Positions 1-10,065 of a DNA stretch of 64,000 nt are shown here, piece after piece (within the stretch, counting starts at the first letter, position 1; each line of letters starts with the position of its first letter). The notes beneath the pieces are model-generated. The model was given only the letters and a program-made list of their open reading frames with translations, was not told where the DNA came from and searched no databases. A program made the translations under genes and the position numbers. Source of the DNA: an uncultured Clostridia bacterium (lineage in GTDB: Bacteria > Bacillota > Clostridia > TANB77 > CAG-508). Location: the NCBI GenBank assembly GCA_947628085.1, contig CANQYM010000003.1:1-64000 (forward strand). The letters are read 5' to 3'.

Positions 1-54
1 TTGCATGTCTTATGTGCGCCGCCAGCGTTTATCCTGAGCCAGGATCAAACTCTC
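1..54 (-). rRNA. rrs: 16S rRNA, 5' end (runs off the left edge)
   Basis: Reverse complement reads AGAGTTTGATCCTGGCTCAGGATAAACGCTGGCGGCGCACATAAGACATGCAA, the universal 16S 5' end. Confidence 0.97.
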
Positions 55-233
55 TTGTTTATGGTATCTATATTTTTTATAAATATAAATCTAATTTGAG
101 TTTGAGCTTTTAAGCTCATTTTTAAAATTTTTGGTAGTCTAAAACTACCGCTTGGTTTCTCTTAAAGGATATTTATTGTTTACTTTTCAATGTACTCTTT
201 TTTCTTGGCTCACATTTCCTGTGAACATTCATT

Positions 234-262
234 ATTTTAACACTCTTAAAATTAAATGTCAA
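234..262 (-). promoter_or_regulatory. sigma-A type promoter of the rRNA operon
   Basis: Minus strand TTGACA (262-257), 17-nt spacer, TAAAAT (239-234), upstream of 16S. Confidence 0.75.
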
Positions 263-408
263 CACTTTTTTTAAAATATTTTAAGTTATTTTTTAAGTTT
301 CTTTAAATAATTACTATTATTTATAAAATATTTATAAAATATTCCTCAATTATTTTTTATAGAAAAATTCCATAATAGCTTTCATAATAAAAGAATATGA
401 AATATTAA

Positions 409-435
409 AAGTGATATTTTATTAAAATATCACTT
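409..435 (-). terminator. Rho-independent-like hairpin downstream of the 479..1582 ORF
   Basis: AAGTGATATTTT-atta-AAATATCACTT. Confidence 0.6.
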
Positions 436-478
436 CTAATTTAACTTAATTTTCTAAATAATCTACTTTGCTCTATAT

Positions 479-1582
479 TTATTTTTCATATTCTTCAAAA
501 CTTTTTCTTTTTCTCGACTCTTTATCAGTAGTACTATCTAACTTTTCGCCTATTCTTTTTTCAACAGCACTTCTTCCTATTTCATATAATTGTGCTAGTG
601 TTCCATTTCTGCAACCTTTAAACCTATCTAAGCTCATACATAAAAAGCTGTTTAATTCACTTACTTCAATTGGCTCTACTCTAAAGTTTTCTAATTGGTC
701 GTCTAATCTTAAAAAATTTCTTAAAAAGTTTTCAGTTAAGTTTGTTTGAATTTTGTCTACTTCTTCTTGTGTAGTAGCATTACTAAACCTTCCATATCTT
801 CCAACTAAAAAGTCTGGAGCTTTTATTGCTTTTACTCCTTCTCCTTCAAGCATTCCCATAAATATTCCTAAAGCTGCTATAAAATTAGGTGTTACATTTC
901 TACGCTCTTTAACTCCTGTATTTACACCATTTATTGCTTTTTGCATTTTAGAATTATATTCTTCATTTTTTGATGGTTCCATTCTTTGAATTGCATAAAT
1001 ATATGCAAGTTTTTCTCCAAAACGATTTTGTGTAATTCCATATCTAATCCATGGAAGATTATATATATGTTTTCCATCTGTAAGTGATAAATGCATAATA
1101 TATGGTGTTTCAAATCCATAGTCATCTTGACATCTTTGTGCCATAACCATACTTCCTGCAAAATTTCCAATTGGAGTTAAATCATCAAACTCTGAAAAAG
1201 TTTGGTCTTTAATAAAATTTGTGTATCTTAAAATAAATTTTTCCGGATTTTGAAAATCTGAAACAGTTGCATTTTTCCATATATTAAATAAGAAGTATCT
1301 TTCTTTATGTCTATCGTCAATCTTAGTTGATTTTATATCTGTATATTTTATAGCCTCTAAATATTTTTTCAAATTTCTTTCAAAAACATCTACATCTCTT
1401 ATAGTAATTTCTGGCATATATTCTTCGTGCATTCTTGGTACTATTGTAACACTTTTTCCAGTTCTTTTTACAAAAGCATGCCTATCTTCACCTTGAATTC
1501 CTTGTTTTTTTGCCTCTTCTTTATCCATTCCTAAACTTTTTCTAAAATTAGTTATAACTTGTTCAGCTAAAACATTTTTCAT
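479..1582 (-). CDS. Hypothetical protein (367 aa)
   Basis: Long ORF, no recognised domain. Confidence 0.8.
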   Translation of the reverse strand: MKNVLAEQVITNFRKSLGMDKEEAKKQGIQGEDRHAFVKRTGKSVTIVPRMHEEYMPEITIRDVDVFERNLKKYLEAIKYTDIKSTKIDDRHKERYFLFNIWKNATVSDFQNPEKFILRYTNFIKDQTFSEFDDLTPIGNFAGSMVMAQRCQDDYGFETPYIMHLSLTDGKHIYNLPWIRYGITQNRFGEKLAYIYAIQRMEPSKNEEYNSKMQKAINGVNTGVKERRNVTPNFIAALGIFMGMLEGEGVKAIKAPDFLVGRYGRFSNATTQEEVDKIQTNLTENFLRNFLRLDDQLENFRVEPIEVSELNSFLCMSLDRFKGCRNGTLAQLYEIGRSAVEKRIGEKLDSTTDKESRKRKSFEEYEK

Positions 1583-1710
1583 AAAAAATTTATCCTTTCT
1601 TACAAAGTTTAGTAAAATTTTTGAGTTCCTATTTGTTTATTATAACACAATTTCTTTCATAATTCAACTCTAGATAGGATTATACGGTTTTTATCTAAAT
1701 TTATATATTA

Positions 1711-2940
1711 TTATTCTTTCATATCTATATTATAATATTTATTTCTACAATATTTTTTTGCTAAGCCTCCTTCGCTTGTTTCTCTATAATGGCTCTGCAA
1801 ATCTTTTCCAGTTTCATACATTGTTTCTACTACAACATCAAAAGATACTTTCCTATTATCTGATAACATCATTGCTAAACTACTAGATTCTAATGCTCTC
1901 ATTGCTCCAATTGCATTTCTTTCAATACATGGAATTTGTACATATCCATATATTGGATCACAAGTTAATCCTAAATGATGTTCCATTGCAATCTCTGATG
2001 AATTTTCAATTTTTTTAATGCTTCCGCCAAGCAAATATGTTGCTCCAGCTGATGCCATTGAACATGCTGTTCCTATTTCTGCTTGACAACCACATTCAGC
2101 ACCGCTTATTGAAGCATTTGTTTTAACAACATTTCCAATTACTCCTGCCACAGCTAATGCTTTTATGATTTTACTATCTTCAAAATTATATTTTTCCTTC
2201 ATATAATATAGCACTGCTGGTAATACTCCAGAAGCACCACAAGTTGGAGCCGTAACTATAATTCCGCCACTTGCATTTTCTTCACTTGTTGCATAAGCAT
2301 ATGCACTTACTAATCTATTTTGCTTTGTTACTTCATCCTCATTTTCAATATGTTCTTCAAACAATTTTTTTGCTCTTTTTTCTAAATGCAATTTTCCATG
2401 CATAATTCCTTCTGATTTTAAACCTTTTTGAATAGTTTTTTGCATTGAAGTCCAAACTTCTTGTAAATAATCTTTTATTGAATCTCCTTCAATTTTGCAA
2501 ACATAATCATATAAATCGCAATTGTTTTCTTCGCAATATTTTTCTATTTCTCCAAAACTTTTTTCCTTATATATATCCTCAAATTCAAGTTCTTTTTTAT
2601 TTTCTATTTGGAAAGTTCCACCACCTACTGAATAAACTCTCCATTTTGCAATTTCTTCATTATTTTTAATTGCAAAAATATCGAAAGTGTTTGGATGAAC
2701 TTCACATTTATAGTCTGTATCAAATATAATTTCTGTTTCATATTCTTTTAAAGTTTCTTCTATTATATAGTCTGTTAAATGTCCTTTACCAGTTAATGCT
2801 AGAGAACCATATAATATTACTTTAAATTTATCTGCTTCTGGATATTTATTTTTAAAAATTTCAACAGCTCTTTTTGGTCCCATTGTATGTGAACTTGATG
2901 GTCCATTTCCTATTTTATATAATTCTTTTAAAGATTGCAT
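1711..2940 (-). CDS. sdaA: L-serine ammonia-lyase (iron-sulfur-dependent, single chain)
   Basis: GPSSSHTMGPKRA, APTCGASGVLPAVLYY and GCQAEIGTACSMASAG motifs of Fe-S L-serine dehydratase. Confidence 0.93.
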   Translation of the reverse strand: MQSLKELYKIGNGPSSSHTMGPKRAVEIFKNKYPEADKFKVILYGSLALTGKGHLTDYIIEETLKEYETEIIFDTDYKCEVHPNTFDIFAIKNNEEIAKWRVYSVGGGTFQIENKKELEFEDIYKEKSFGEIEKYCEENNCDLYDYVCKIEGDSIKDYLQEVWTSMQKTIQKGLKSEGIMHGKLHLEKRAKKLFEEHIENEDEVTKQNRLVSAYAYATSEENASGGIIVTAPTCGASGVLPAVLYYMKEKYNFEDSKIIKALAVAGVIGNVVKTNASISGAECGCQAEIGTACSMASAGATYLLGGSIKKIENSSEIAMEHHLGLTCDPIYGYVQIPCIERNAIGAMRALESSSLAMMLSDNRKVSFDVVVETMYETGKDLQSHYRETSEGGLAKKYCRNKYYNIDMKE

Positions 2941-2977
2941 ATTTTTTTCTAGAATATTTATATATTCTTTTCTCCTT

Positions 2978-3697
2978 TTATAATTTTAAAGTTGTTTCTA
3001 ATGCTAGTTTTATCATTTCATTCATTGAATTTTGTCTTTGCTCTGCAGTTAGTTCTTCACTTGTGCATAAAGAATCTGAAACCGTTAATAAGCAAGATGC
3101 ATTTTTTCCTAAATGTTTTGCTGTGAAAAATAATGCAAAACTTTCCATTTCTGAACCCATTAAATTATATTCTTTTGGAAGTCTGTTTAAAAATTGTTGT
3201 GGGTCATCTAAGTATGGGTCAAAACATTCTGTGCATGCCATATTTCCTTTTACATATCTTTGATTTAACTCTTTTGCTGTTTCTTCTATTTTTTCATTTA
3301 AATAAGAAGATGATTGAACCATATGGCTTTCAGTTCCTGTCATATTTTTTGCGAAATTTCCTTCTGTATATGCATTATCTACTAAAACTATATCTAAAAC
3401 TTTTAAATAATCTACATGTCCTCCACAAGAACCTATTCTAATAATATTTTCTACTCCGTAAAATTTATATAATTCATAAGAATAAATTCCTATGCTTGGC
3501 ATTCCCATTCCAGATGCCATTACTGTTATTTCTTTTCCTTTATATTTCCCTGTAAAAGCATACATTCCTCTTACACTATTTACTAGCTTATAATCTTCTA
3601 AAAAATTTTCTGCAATATATTTTGCTCTCATTGGGTCTCCTGGCATTAAAACCGTTTTTGCTATTTCTCCTAACTTTGCTTCATTATGAACTGCCAT
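2978..3697 (-). CDS. deoD: Purine-nucleoside phosphorylase
   Basis: DeoD-like sequence: MPGDPMRAKYIAENFL, IRIGSCGG, GSEMESFALF. Confidence 0.93.
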   Translation of the reverse strand: MAVHNEAKLGEIAKTVLMPGDPMRAKYIAENFLEDYKLVNSVRGMYAFTGKYKGKEITVMASGMGMPSIGIYSYELYKFYGVENIIRIGSCGGHVDYLKVLDIVLVDNAYTEGNFAKNMTGTESHMVQSSSYLNEKIEETAKELNQRYVKGNMACTECFDPYLDDPQQFLNRLPKEYNLMGSEMESFALFFTAKHLGKNASCLLTVSDSLCTSEELTAEQRQNSMNEMIKLALETTLKL

Positions 3698-3845
3698 ATT
3701 TAAAACCTCCTTACATTAATTTCAAATTGATTATAACATGCAAGTTTTAGTATTGCAAACTATAATTATTAACTAATGATTTGTAATTTTTTTACTGTCA
3801 AATAAATATTTTTATTAGCTAATAATTATTTTATCTTCTAGTAAA

Positions 3846-4012
3846 TATTTTACTGTTATGCTTATATATTGTTTTATTTCATGACTTGGTGTCGCAATCT
3901 TCTTTTTTTAAAATAATCAAAATGAAGATTGCTCCAATCGCCCTCCGCTTACACTTCGGTTGGTCGCTTACGCGTCATTCATAAAACAATATATAATCAT
4001 AGCAGTAAAATA
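3846..4012 (+). repeat. Palindrome-flanked repeat element, copy A
   Basis: Core CTTGGTGTCGCAATCTTC...GAAGATTGCTCCAATCGCCC...GGTTGGTCGCTTACGCG is shared with 39320..39480 (inverted); flanking arms are locus-specific inverted repeats. Confidence 0.88.
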
Positions 4013-4055
4013 CTCTACAAATTATAGATTATAATTTATAATTCGTAAATCATGA

Positions 4056-4122
4056 CTTACAACTCACAGCCTATAATTTATAAGTCATAAATTACAGCTT
4101 ACAACTCACAGCTTATAGTTTA
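4056..4122. repeat. Imperfect direct repeat (~25-nt unit, 42-nt offset)
   Basis: CTTACAACTCACAGCCTATAATTTA (4056) and CTTACAACTCACAGCTTATAGTTTA (4098). Confidence 0.75.
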
Positions 4123-4201
4123 CAAGTTACAACTTCTTATAAAATTAAATAATGAACTCAAAATACTAATCTCTAGCATTTCAAGTTCATTTTAAATTCA
4201 C

Positions 4202-5017
4202 TTATGCTGTTTTTAAGTCTAAACGTAGCTTATCTGCTATCATTGCTATAAATTCTGAATTTGTTGGCTTGCCTTTATTAGAATTTACAGTATATCCAAA
4301 TATGCTTTCAACAGTTTCTATTTGACCTCTATTCCATGCTACTTCTATAGCATGTCTAATTGCACGTTCAACTCTTGAAGGTGTTGTTTTATATTTCTTA
4401 GCTAAATCTGGATAAAGTTGTTTAGTTATTTGATTAATCACTTCAATATTATTTACTACCATCATTATTCCATCTCTTAAATATTGATATCCTTTTATAT
4501 GTGCTGGAACTCCGATTTCATGAATGATGTTTGTAACTTTTATTTCTAAAATTTCTTCTTTTGTAGCTTGATTATTAATATTTATATAATTTGGTTTTAT
4601 ATCTTTTATAACTAGTGGTTTGTTTAATTGCTTAGGTTGTGGAACATTAACTAACTCTCTTATTCTTTTCATTAAAACATCCATCTTAAAAGGTTTTAGA
4701 ATATAATATTGCGCTCCTAAATTTATAGCTTGTGTTGTAACTGCGTCTTGTCCAACAGCTGATAACATAATGCAAATAGGCAATTCAACATTTGAAGATA
4801 TTAGCTTTTCTAAAACTCCCAATCCATCCAAATGTGGCATAATAACATCTAATAATACCACTTGTGGTCTTTCCATTATTATTTTATTATAGGCTTCTTG
4901 CCCATCTTTAGCTGTTGCAACTATTTCTACATCTTCTTGTGTATTAAAATATGTAATTAATGTAGAAACAAATTCTAAATTGTCATCTGCTATAAGAATT
5001 TTGATTTTTTCGTTCAA
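4202..5017 (-). CDS. spo0A: Sporulation master response regulator Spo0A
   Basis: Receiver domain ([23 protein letters not shown]) plus Spo0A C-terminal DNA-binding domain ([21 protein letters not shown]). Confidence 0.96.
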   Translation of the reverse strand: MNEKIKILIADDNLEFVSTLITYFNTQEDVEIVATAKDGQEAYNKIIMERPQVVLLDVIMPHLDGLGVLEKLISSNVELPICIMLSAVGQDAVTTQAINLGAQYYILKPFKMDVLMKRIRELVNVPQPKQLNKPLVIKDIKPNYININNQATKEEILEIKVTNIIHEIGVPAHIKGYQYLRDGIMMVVNNIEVINQITKQLYPDLAKKYKTTPSRVERAIRHAIEVAWNRGQIETVESIFGYTVNSNKGKPTNSEFIAMIADKLRLDLKTA

Positions 5018-5167
5018 AATTTTCCCTCCTTAAAAAATTTCTGTAAATATTTACAGAACGAATTATATTATTTAAATTTTTTTAATGCAACGATTTTTGT
5101 TCATTTTAGAAAAGTTTCGAACATCATCATTCTACAAAATTCGACAAACATTTTTCACAAAAAAATA

Positions 5168-5206
5168 AATATGATATTTAAATATTGTAATTTTAAATAT
5201 CATATT
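5168..5206 (-). terminator. Hairpin downstream of the yigZ-like gene
   Basis: AATATGATATTTAAA/TTTAAATATCATATT inverted repeat. Confidence 0.55.
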
Positions 5207-5226
5207 ATTTTACAAAAAATGACAAC

Positions 5227-5850
5227 TTATAAATTTCTATTTATATATTTTTCTTTTACTATAGTTATATTTTTTATTTCAAAATTTAAATCTTGTTTAG
5301 TTTTAATTTTTTCAAGTTCTTCTTTTGGTATATCTACAATGCAATCTATATTTTCATTATATTCTGCTTCTATAAAATCTATATTTTGTTGTTTTAAATA
5401 ATATTTAAATTTATCTAAATCTTGATATGATATTGTTATTTTTGCTCTTACTCCTAGCTCTTTTAAAACTTCTCCTGCTTCCTTTAAAGCCTCTTTAAAA
5501 GACAATGTATATGCTCTAACTAATCCCCCTGTACCTAAAAGTATTCCTCCAAAGTATCTAGTAACTACTACTAATACATTATATAATTTTTGAGAATTAA
5601 TTATATTAAGCATTGGACTTCCTGCTGTTCCAGATGGTTCACCATCATCACTAAAACGATTTATTTCTCCCTCTTCTGAAAAAATACTATATGCAAAACA
5701 ATTGTGTTTAGCATCATAATATTTTCTTTTAACTTCTTTTATTTTTTCTTCAGCTTCTTGCACGCTTTCAACATAAAAAACATTTGCTATAAATTTTGAT
5801 TTCTTCTCTATTATTTCAGCAGAGCTATTCTGAGAAATACTTTTAAACAT
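5227..5850 (-). CDS. YigZ/IMPACT family protein
   Basis: SKFIANVFYVESVQEAEEKI..., FSDDGEPSGTAGSPML, GGILLGTGGLVRAY. Confidence 0.93.
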   Translation of the reverse strand: MFKSISQNSSAEIIEKKSKFIANVFYVESVQEAEEKIKEVKRKYYDAKHNCFAYSIFSEEGEINRFSDDGEPSGTAGSPMLNIINSQKLYNVLVVVTRYFGGILLGTGGLVRAYTLSFKEALKEAGEVLKELGVRAKITISYQDLDKFKYYLKQQNIDFIEAEYNENIDCIVDIPKEELEKIKTKQDLNFEIKNITIVKEKYINRNL

Positions 5851-5965
5851 AATTTTCTAGTTTAATCAATTTTATAAACATTTATCTATTTAAATTGATT
5901 AATCCTTCCTTTTAATCTTTTTGATTTCTTATTGGATTTGAAATCAATTAATATTTTATTAAAAT

Positions 5966-7222
5966 CTAATTAATTTGAAGTCCGGCAGTATATCCGGTAG
6001 AATAAGCAATTTGCAAATTGAATCCACCAGTATATGCATCTACATCTATAATTTCTCCTGCAAAATATAATCCTTTCACTAACTTTGATTCCATAGTTTT
6101 AGGATTTATTTCTTTTGTAGATATTCCACCTGCTGTTACTATTGCCTCTTCAACAGGTCTAAAACCTTCTATGTTTATTTCAAAATTTTTAAGTAAATTA
6201 ATTAAATTTTGTCTTTCAACTTTTGTAATTTCATTTACTTTTTTATTTGGATTTATTTTAGATAGTTCAATAATTGGATTTATCATTTTCTTTGGCAATA
6301 ATTTATCTAAGCTATTTTTGAATTCTTTATTTTTAAATTCTTCAAAATCTCTTATTATTCTTTTATCTAATTCTTCAGGTAGCAAAGCTGGTTTTAAATC
6401 TATAATTAATTTAATTTTGTTTTCTAATAAAAGTCTATTAACATCATTATATCTTAAAAGATGAGCTGAGCTACTTAAAACTGTAGGTCCACTTACTCCA
6501 AAATGTGTAAATAGTAATTCTCCAAAATCTTCATATATTTTTTTATTTTTTTCTGTATCCTTTATTACCATTTTAATGTTCTTAAGTGATAGTCCTTGTA
6601 AACTTTGACACAAGTATTTATCTGCTATTAATGGAACTAAAGAGCCTTTTATGTTCTCTATGGTGTGTCCTAAACTTTTTGCCATTTTATATCCATCTCC
6701 TGTAGAACCAGTAAGTGGATAGCTTTTCCCTCCAGTTGCTAATATTATTTTATCTGCTTCTAATTTTTCTCCAGATAGTAATAAAACTCCTTTTGCAGTG
6801 CCATTTTGAACAATTATTTTTTCTACTTTTTCATTAAGTTTTATTTTAATATTTTTATATTTTTTAAGTTCTTTAATAAAGCAATTTAAAACATCTTGTG
6901 CTCTATCGGTAACTGGGAATATTCTGTTTCCTCTCTCTTCTTTTACTTTAAGTCCGTTACTTTCTATTAAATTTATAATATCTTTATTAGTAAAATTTTG
7001 AAAAGCACTATATAAAAACTTTCCATTACCAGGAACATTTTTTATAAAATCATTAATATCTAATGAGCTTGTGATATTACATCTACCTTTTCCTGTAATT
7101 AAAAGTTTTTTCCCTAATATATTGTTTTTTTCAATTAATATTATTTCATTTTTTTCATTTTTAGCTGAAGAAACTGCTGACATTATTCCAGCAGGTCCTC
7201 CACCAATTATTATTATTTTCAT
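5966..7222 (-). CDS. YhiN/HI0933-family FAD-dependent oxidoreductase
   Basis: GGGPAGIMSA, GKGRCNIT, ATGGKSYPLTGSTGDGY, AGEIIDVDAYTGGFNLQIAYSTG. Confidence 0.93.
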   Translation of the reverse strand: MKIIIIGGGPAGIMSAVSSAKNEKNEIILIEKNNILGKKLLITGKGRCNITSSLDINDFIKNVPGNGKFLYSAFQNFTNKDIINLIESNGLKVKEERGNRIFPVTDRAQDVLNCFIKELKKYKNIKIKLNEKVEKIIVQNGTAKGVLLLSGEKLEADKIILATGGKSYPLTGSTGDGYKMAKSLGHTIENIKGSLVPLIADKYLCQSLQGLSLKNIKMVIKDTEKNKKIYEDFGELLFTHFGVSGPTVLSSSAHLLRYNDVNRLLLENKIKLIIDLKPALLPEELDKRIIRDFEEFKNKEFKNSLDKLLPKKMINPIIELSKINPNKKVNEITKVERQNLINLLKNFEINIEGFRPVEEAIVTAGGISTKEINPKTMESKLVKGLYFAGEIIDVDAYTGGFNLQIAYSTGYTAGLQIN

Positions 7223-8946
7223 TAATTATTTCCTTCAATTTCTGTGCAATATACAGTTTCTACTTCTTCAAGCAAGTACTTTCCTACAAAACTTGGAGAA
7301 TAATATGTTTCTAATTCATAGCTTGGAACAACAATTTCTTCTCCTTTGCTATTTACTACTCCCCACTTTCCTTCTTGATAAACCCCTGCAAATCCATATT
7401 CATTAAGCTCTGTAACTACATCATATTTAGCATTAACTACAACTTTTCCTTCTTTATCTGTAAATCCCCATTTGCCATCTTCTGCTTGATATGAATATAA
7501 TTTTAAATTGTCAAAAACTTCTGTATTTTTAACTATGTTTCCTTTTTTATCTATATATTTTAAGTCATTTTTTGAATATATAGATATATAATTTTCATTT
7601 ACACTTTCAACTACACCATCTGTCATCGTTAATGTTTTTTCAAAGTTTTCAGAATATATATCTACTTCATTTCCTTTTCTTGCTTCTAATGCTCTTGCAT
7701 TTTCTAATAAAATTATATTATCATATTCTGCTGGAATTTCATCACCAGTGTAGATATTCAATACTCCTGATTTTCCTTCTTCATTAGTAAAAATGAAGAA
7801 ATTGTCAAATGCATAACTTATGTACGTATATTTATTATCTATTTGTACATCTTTACTTATGATGCTATAATATCCTTGCTCATTTTGAGCTATGAAAAAT
7901 GCTGGATTTCCAGTTTCTAAAATGCTTACATAATTATTTGTATTTACCAAGTTTCCATGTAAGTCGTATAGTCTTGATTCATCTGCTTTTTTTACAGAAA
8001 TATAATTTCCTGCAATTGAAAAACTTTCATATTCTGTTTTTAATATTTCTTTTCCGTTTTCATCTAAAAAGCCATATTTACCATTTTTATTTACAGCAAA
8101 GATTTTTGAATTTGTGTAAAAATTTATTCCTTGGTATTTAGGATTTACAATTATTTTTTCATTTTTAATAATTCCCTTTTTACCTTTATCCATAAATATT
8201 AAGTAAATATCATCTTTATAATCTACTACTCTACTTATAGACTCGTATTTTGGTTCTATTAGTAATTTTCCTTTATAGTCTATGTAGCCATATATAATTC
8301 CTGATTTTGTTTTCTCTGAAATTATATATCCTTCTCTTTCATAAGAACCATTTTCAGAAGAGAATTCATCTCCTTTAACAGAATTATATTTTATATCAAC
8401 TATTGTTTTTCCTTCAGAATCTAAAACTCCATATAATCCGTCTTTCTTTACTAATATACATCCTGGTTTATTTGCTAAACTAGAAATTTCATCATATATT
8501 GCATCTGTTAATTTCTTTTCAGAGTAATCTACTAATCCATATTTTCCATTTTCTTCATAATAAAGAACATTTTTTTCCATTTCCATAGTAGCATCTGATA
8601 TGTTTATTGGCATTACACTATTAAAATTTTTAAAAATCTCTTGCCCATTTTTATTTAAAATTGTATATTCTTCTCCATTTTTAAAGCAGAAAAATACATC
8701 TTTTGATTGATTAGGTATATATATTTGTGAATAATTAGTATCAATAATTTTTTCACCATCTTTATTTATAATTCCTACTTTTTCATCTGGTGAATATACT
8801 GCAAAATATTCATAAGGATCTTGTTTAATTGTTTCAACTGGTTTTTCTTTATTTTTATTTATAAAAATTACTACACCAACTACTAAAATTATAAGAATTA
8901 AAAGTATTATTATAATTTTAAATTTACTATTTTCTTTAAAATTCAT
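7222..8946 (-). CDS. WG-repeat protein with N-terminal membrane anchor
   Basis: N-terminal TM segment; repeated units such as KYGFLDENGKEILKTEYE and KWGFTDKEGKVVVNAKYD. Confidence 0.88.
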   Translation of the reverse strand: MNFKENSKFKIIIILLILIILVVGVVIFINKNKEKPVETIKQDPYEYFAVYSPDEKVGIINKDGEKIIDTNYSQIYIPNQSKDVFFCFKNGEEYTILNKNGQEIFKNFNSVMPINISDATMEMEKNVLYYEENGKYGLVDYSEKKLTDAIYDEISSLANKPGCILVKKDGLYGVLDSEGKTIVDIKYNSVKGDEFSSENGSYEREGYIISEKTKSGIIYGYIDYKGKLLIEPKYESISRVVDYKDDIYLIFMDKGKKGIIKNEKIIVNPKYQGINFYTNSKIFAVNKNGKYGFLDENGKEILKTEYESFSIAGNYISVKKADESRLYDLHGNLVNTNNYVSILETGNPAFFIAQNEQGYYSIISKDVQIDNKYTYISYAFDNFFIFTNEEGKSGVLNIYTGDEIPAEYDNIILLENARALEARKGNEVDIYSENFEKTLTMTDGVVESVNENYISIYSKNDLKYIDKKGNIVKNTEVFDNLKLYSYQAEDGKWGFTDKEGKVVVNAKYDVVTELNEYGFAGVYQEGKWGVVNSKGEEIVVPSYELETYYSPSFVGKYLLEEVETVYCTEIEGNN

Positions 8947-8982
8947 AAGACCTTACTCTCCTAATCAAAATACATTAAATTT

Positions 8983-9903
8983 TTATGCATTTTCTGTCAT
9001 TACTGGAACTACTTGTTTTTTACGAGAAACAACACCTTTTAATAGAGCTGTGTTATTTTCTAATTTTACTCCATAAGATTTTTCTACAAGTGATGCTGAT
9101 TTTCCTAATGCTATTACTTGTGAATTGCTATTTACTATATCGGTAATTAAAAGCATAAATAAGTCTAAGTTTTCTTCAGCTATTATTTCATTCATTCTAT
9201 CTTCTAAATCTGCTTTCATTTTCATAACATCTGAGATATCTGCTGTATTTACTTGATTTACAATAGCTTTTACATTTTTAAAATCTATTTTTTTAGCATC
9301 TAAATGCAAAATTTCATCTATGCTAAAAGAAGATAAATCTGTTCCTGCTTTTAACATTTCTAGTCCATAACTTTCTGCATTTATTCCAGCTATTTTTGAT
9401 AATTCTTCAACTGCTTTTCTATCATCTTCTGTTGTTGTTGGTGATTTTAATAAAAGAGTATCTGAAATAATTGCTGATAGCATTAAGCTTGCTATAGTTT
9501 TATCTATTGTAAAACCATTTTCTTTATATAGCTTGTACATAACTGTTTCAGTACATCCAACTGGCTCTGCTCTATAGAAAAGTGGATATGATGTTTCTAA
9601 AGCAAGTTTATGATGATCTACAACTTTTAAAATATTTACATTATTTAAATTATCTATTGATTCACTTGGACTATTGTGATCTACTAAAATAACATTTGCT
9701 CCATCTTCTACGTTTTCAATTAATTCTGGTGCTTCTATTTTTAAATAATTTAAAACATACTCTGTTTCTTTGTTTACATTTCCTAGTCTACAAGCTTTTG
9801 CTTCTGAATTTCCTAATTTTCTTTCAAAATCTGCCATTACTAAACTAGAAGTAATTGAATCTGTATCTGGATTTTTATGTCCAAAAATATAAGTTTTTCC
9901 CAT
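8983..9903 (-). CDS. ppaC: Manganese-dependent (family II) inorganic pyrophosphatase
   Basis: GHKNPDTDSI, DHNSP, VDHHK motifs; C-terminal SRKKQ; no CBS domains. Confidence 0.93.
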   Translation of the reverse strand: MGKTYIFGHKNPDTDSITSSLVMADFERKLGNSEAKACRLGNVNKETEYVLNYLKIEAPELIENVEDGANVILVDHNSPSESIDNLNNVNILKVVDHHKLALETSYPLFYRAEPVGCTETVMYKLYKENGFTIDKTIASLMLSAIISDTLLLKSPTTTEDDRKAVEELSKIAGINAESYGLEMLKAGTDLSSFSIDEILHLDAKKIDFKNVKAIVNQVNTADISDVMKMKADLEDRMNEIIAEENLDLFMLLITDIVNSNSQVIALGKSASLVEKSYGVKLENNTALLKGVVSRKKQVVPVMTENA

Positions 9904-10065
9904 TTTTTATTTCTCCGTTTCTTTTTAAAATTTGTAGTTATATTATAACAATTTGTTCTAAAAATCAATATCTTTCACATAGTATTTACAAATTCATTTT
10001 TCCTTATTTCAATTTCTTTAAATTTGTATTATAATAGTGCCATAGCAAAATTTTAAGAGGTTTTT

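Noticed and set aside
468-989. Plus-strand ORFs 468..749 and 753..989
   Set aside because: Antisense to the longer 479..1582 ORF; F/L/S-rich translations typical of the reverse strand of AT-rich genes. The same applies to most plus-strand ORFs listed inside minus-strand genes.
4013-4135. CRISPR array
   Set aside because: Only two imperfect ~25-nt units, no regular spacers, no cas genes in the window.
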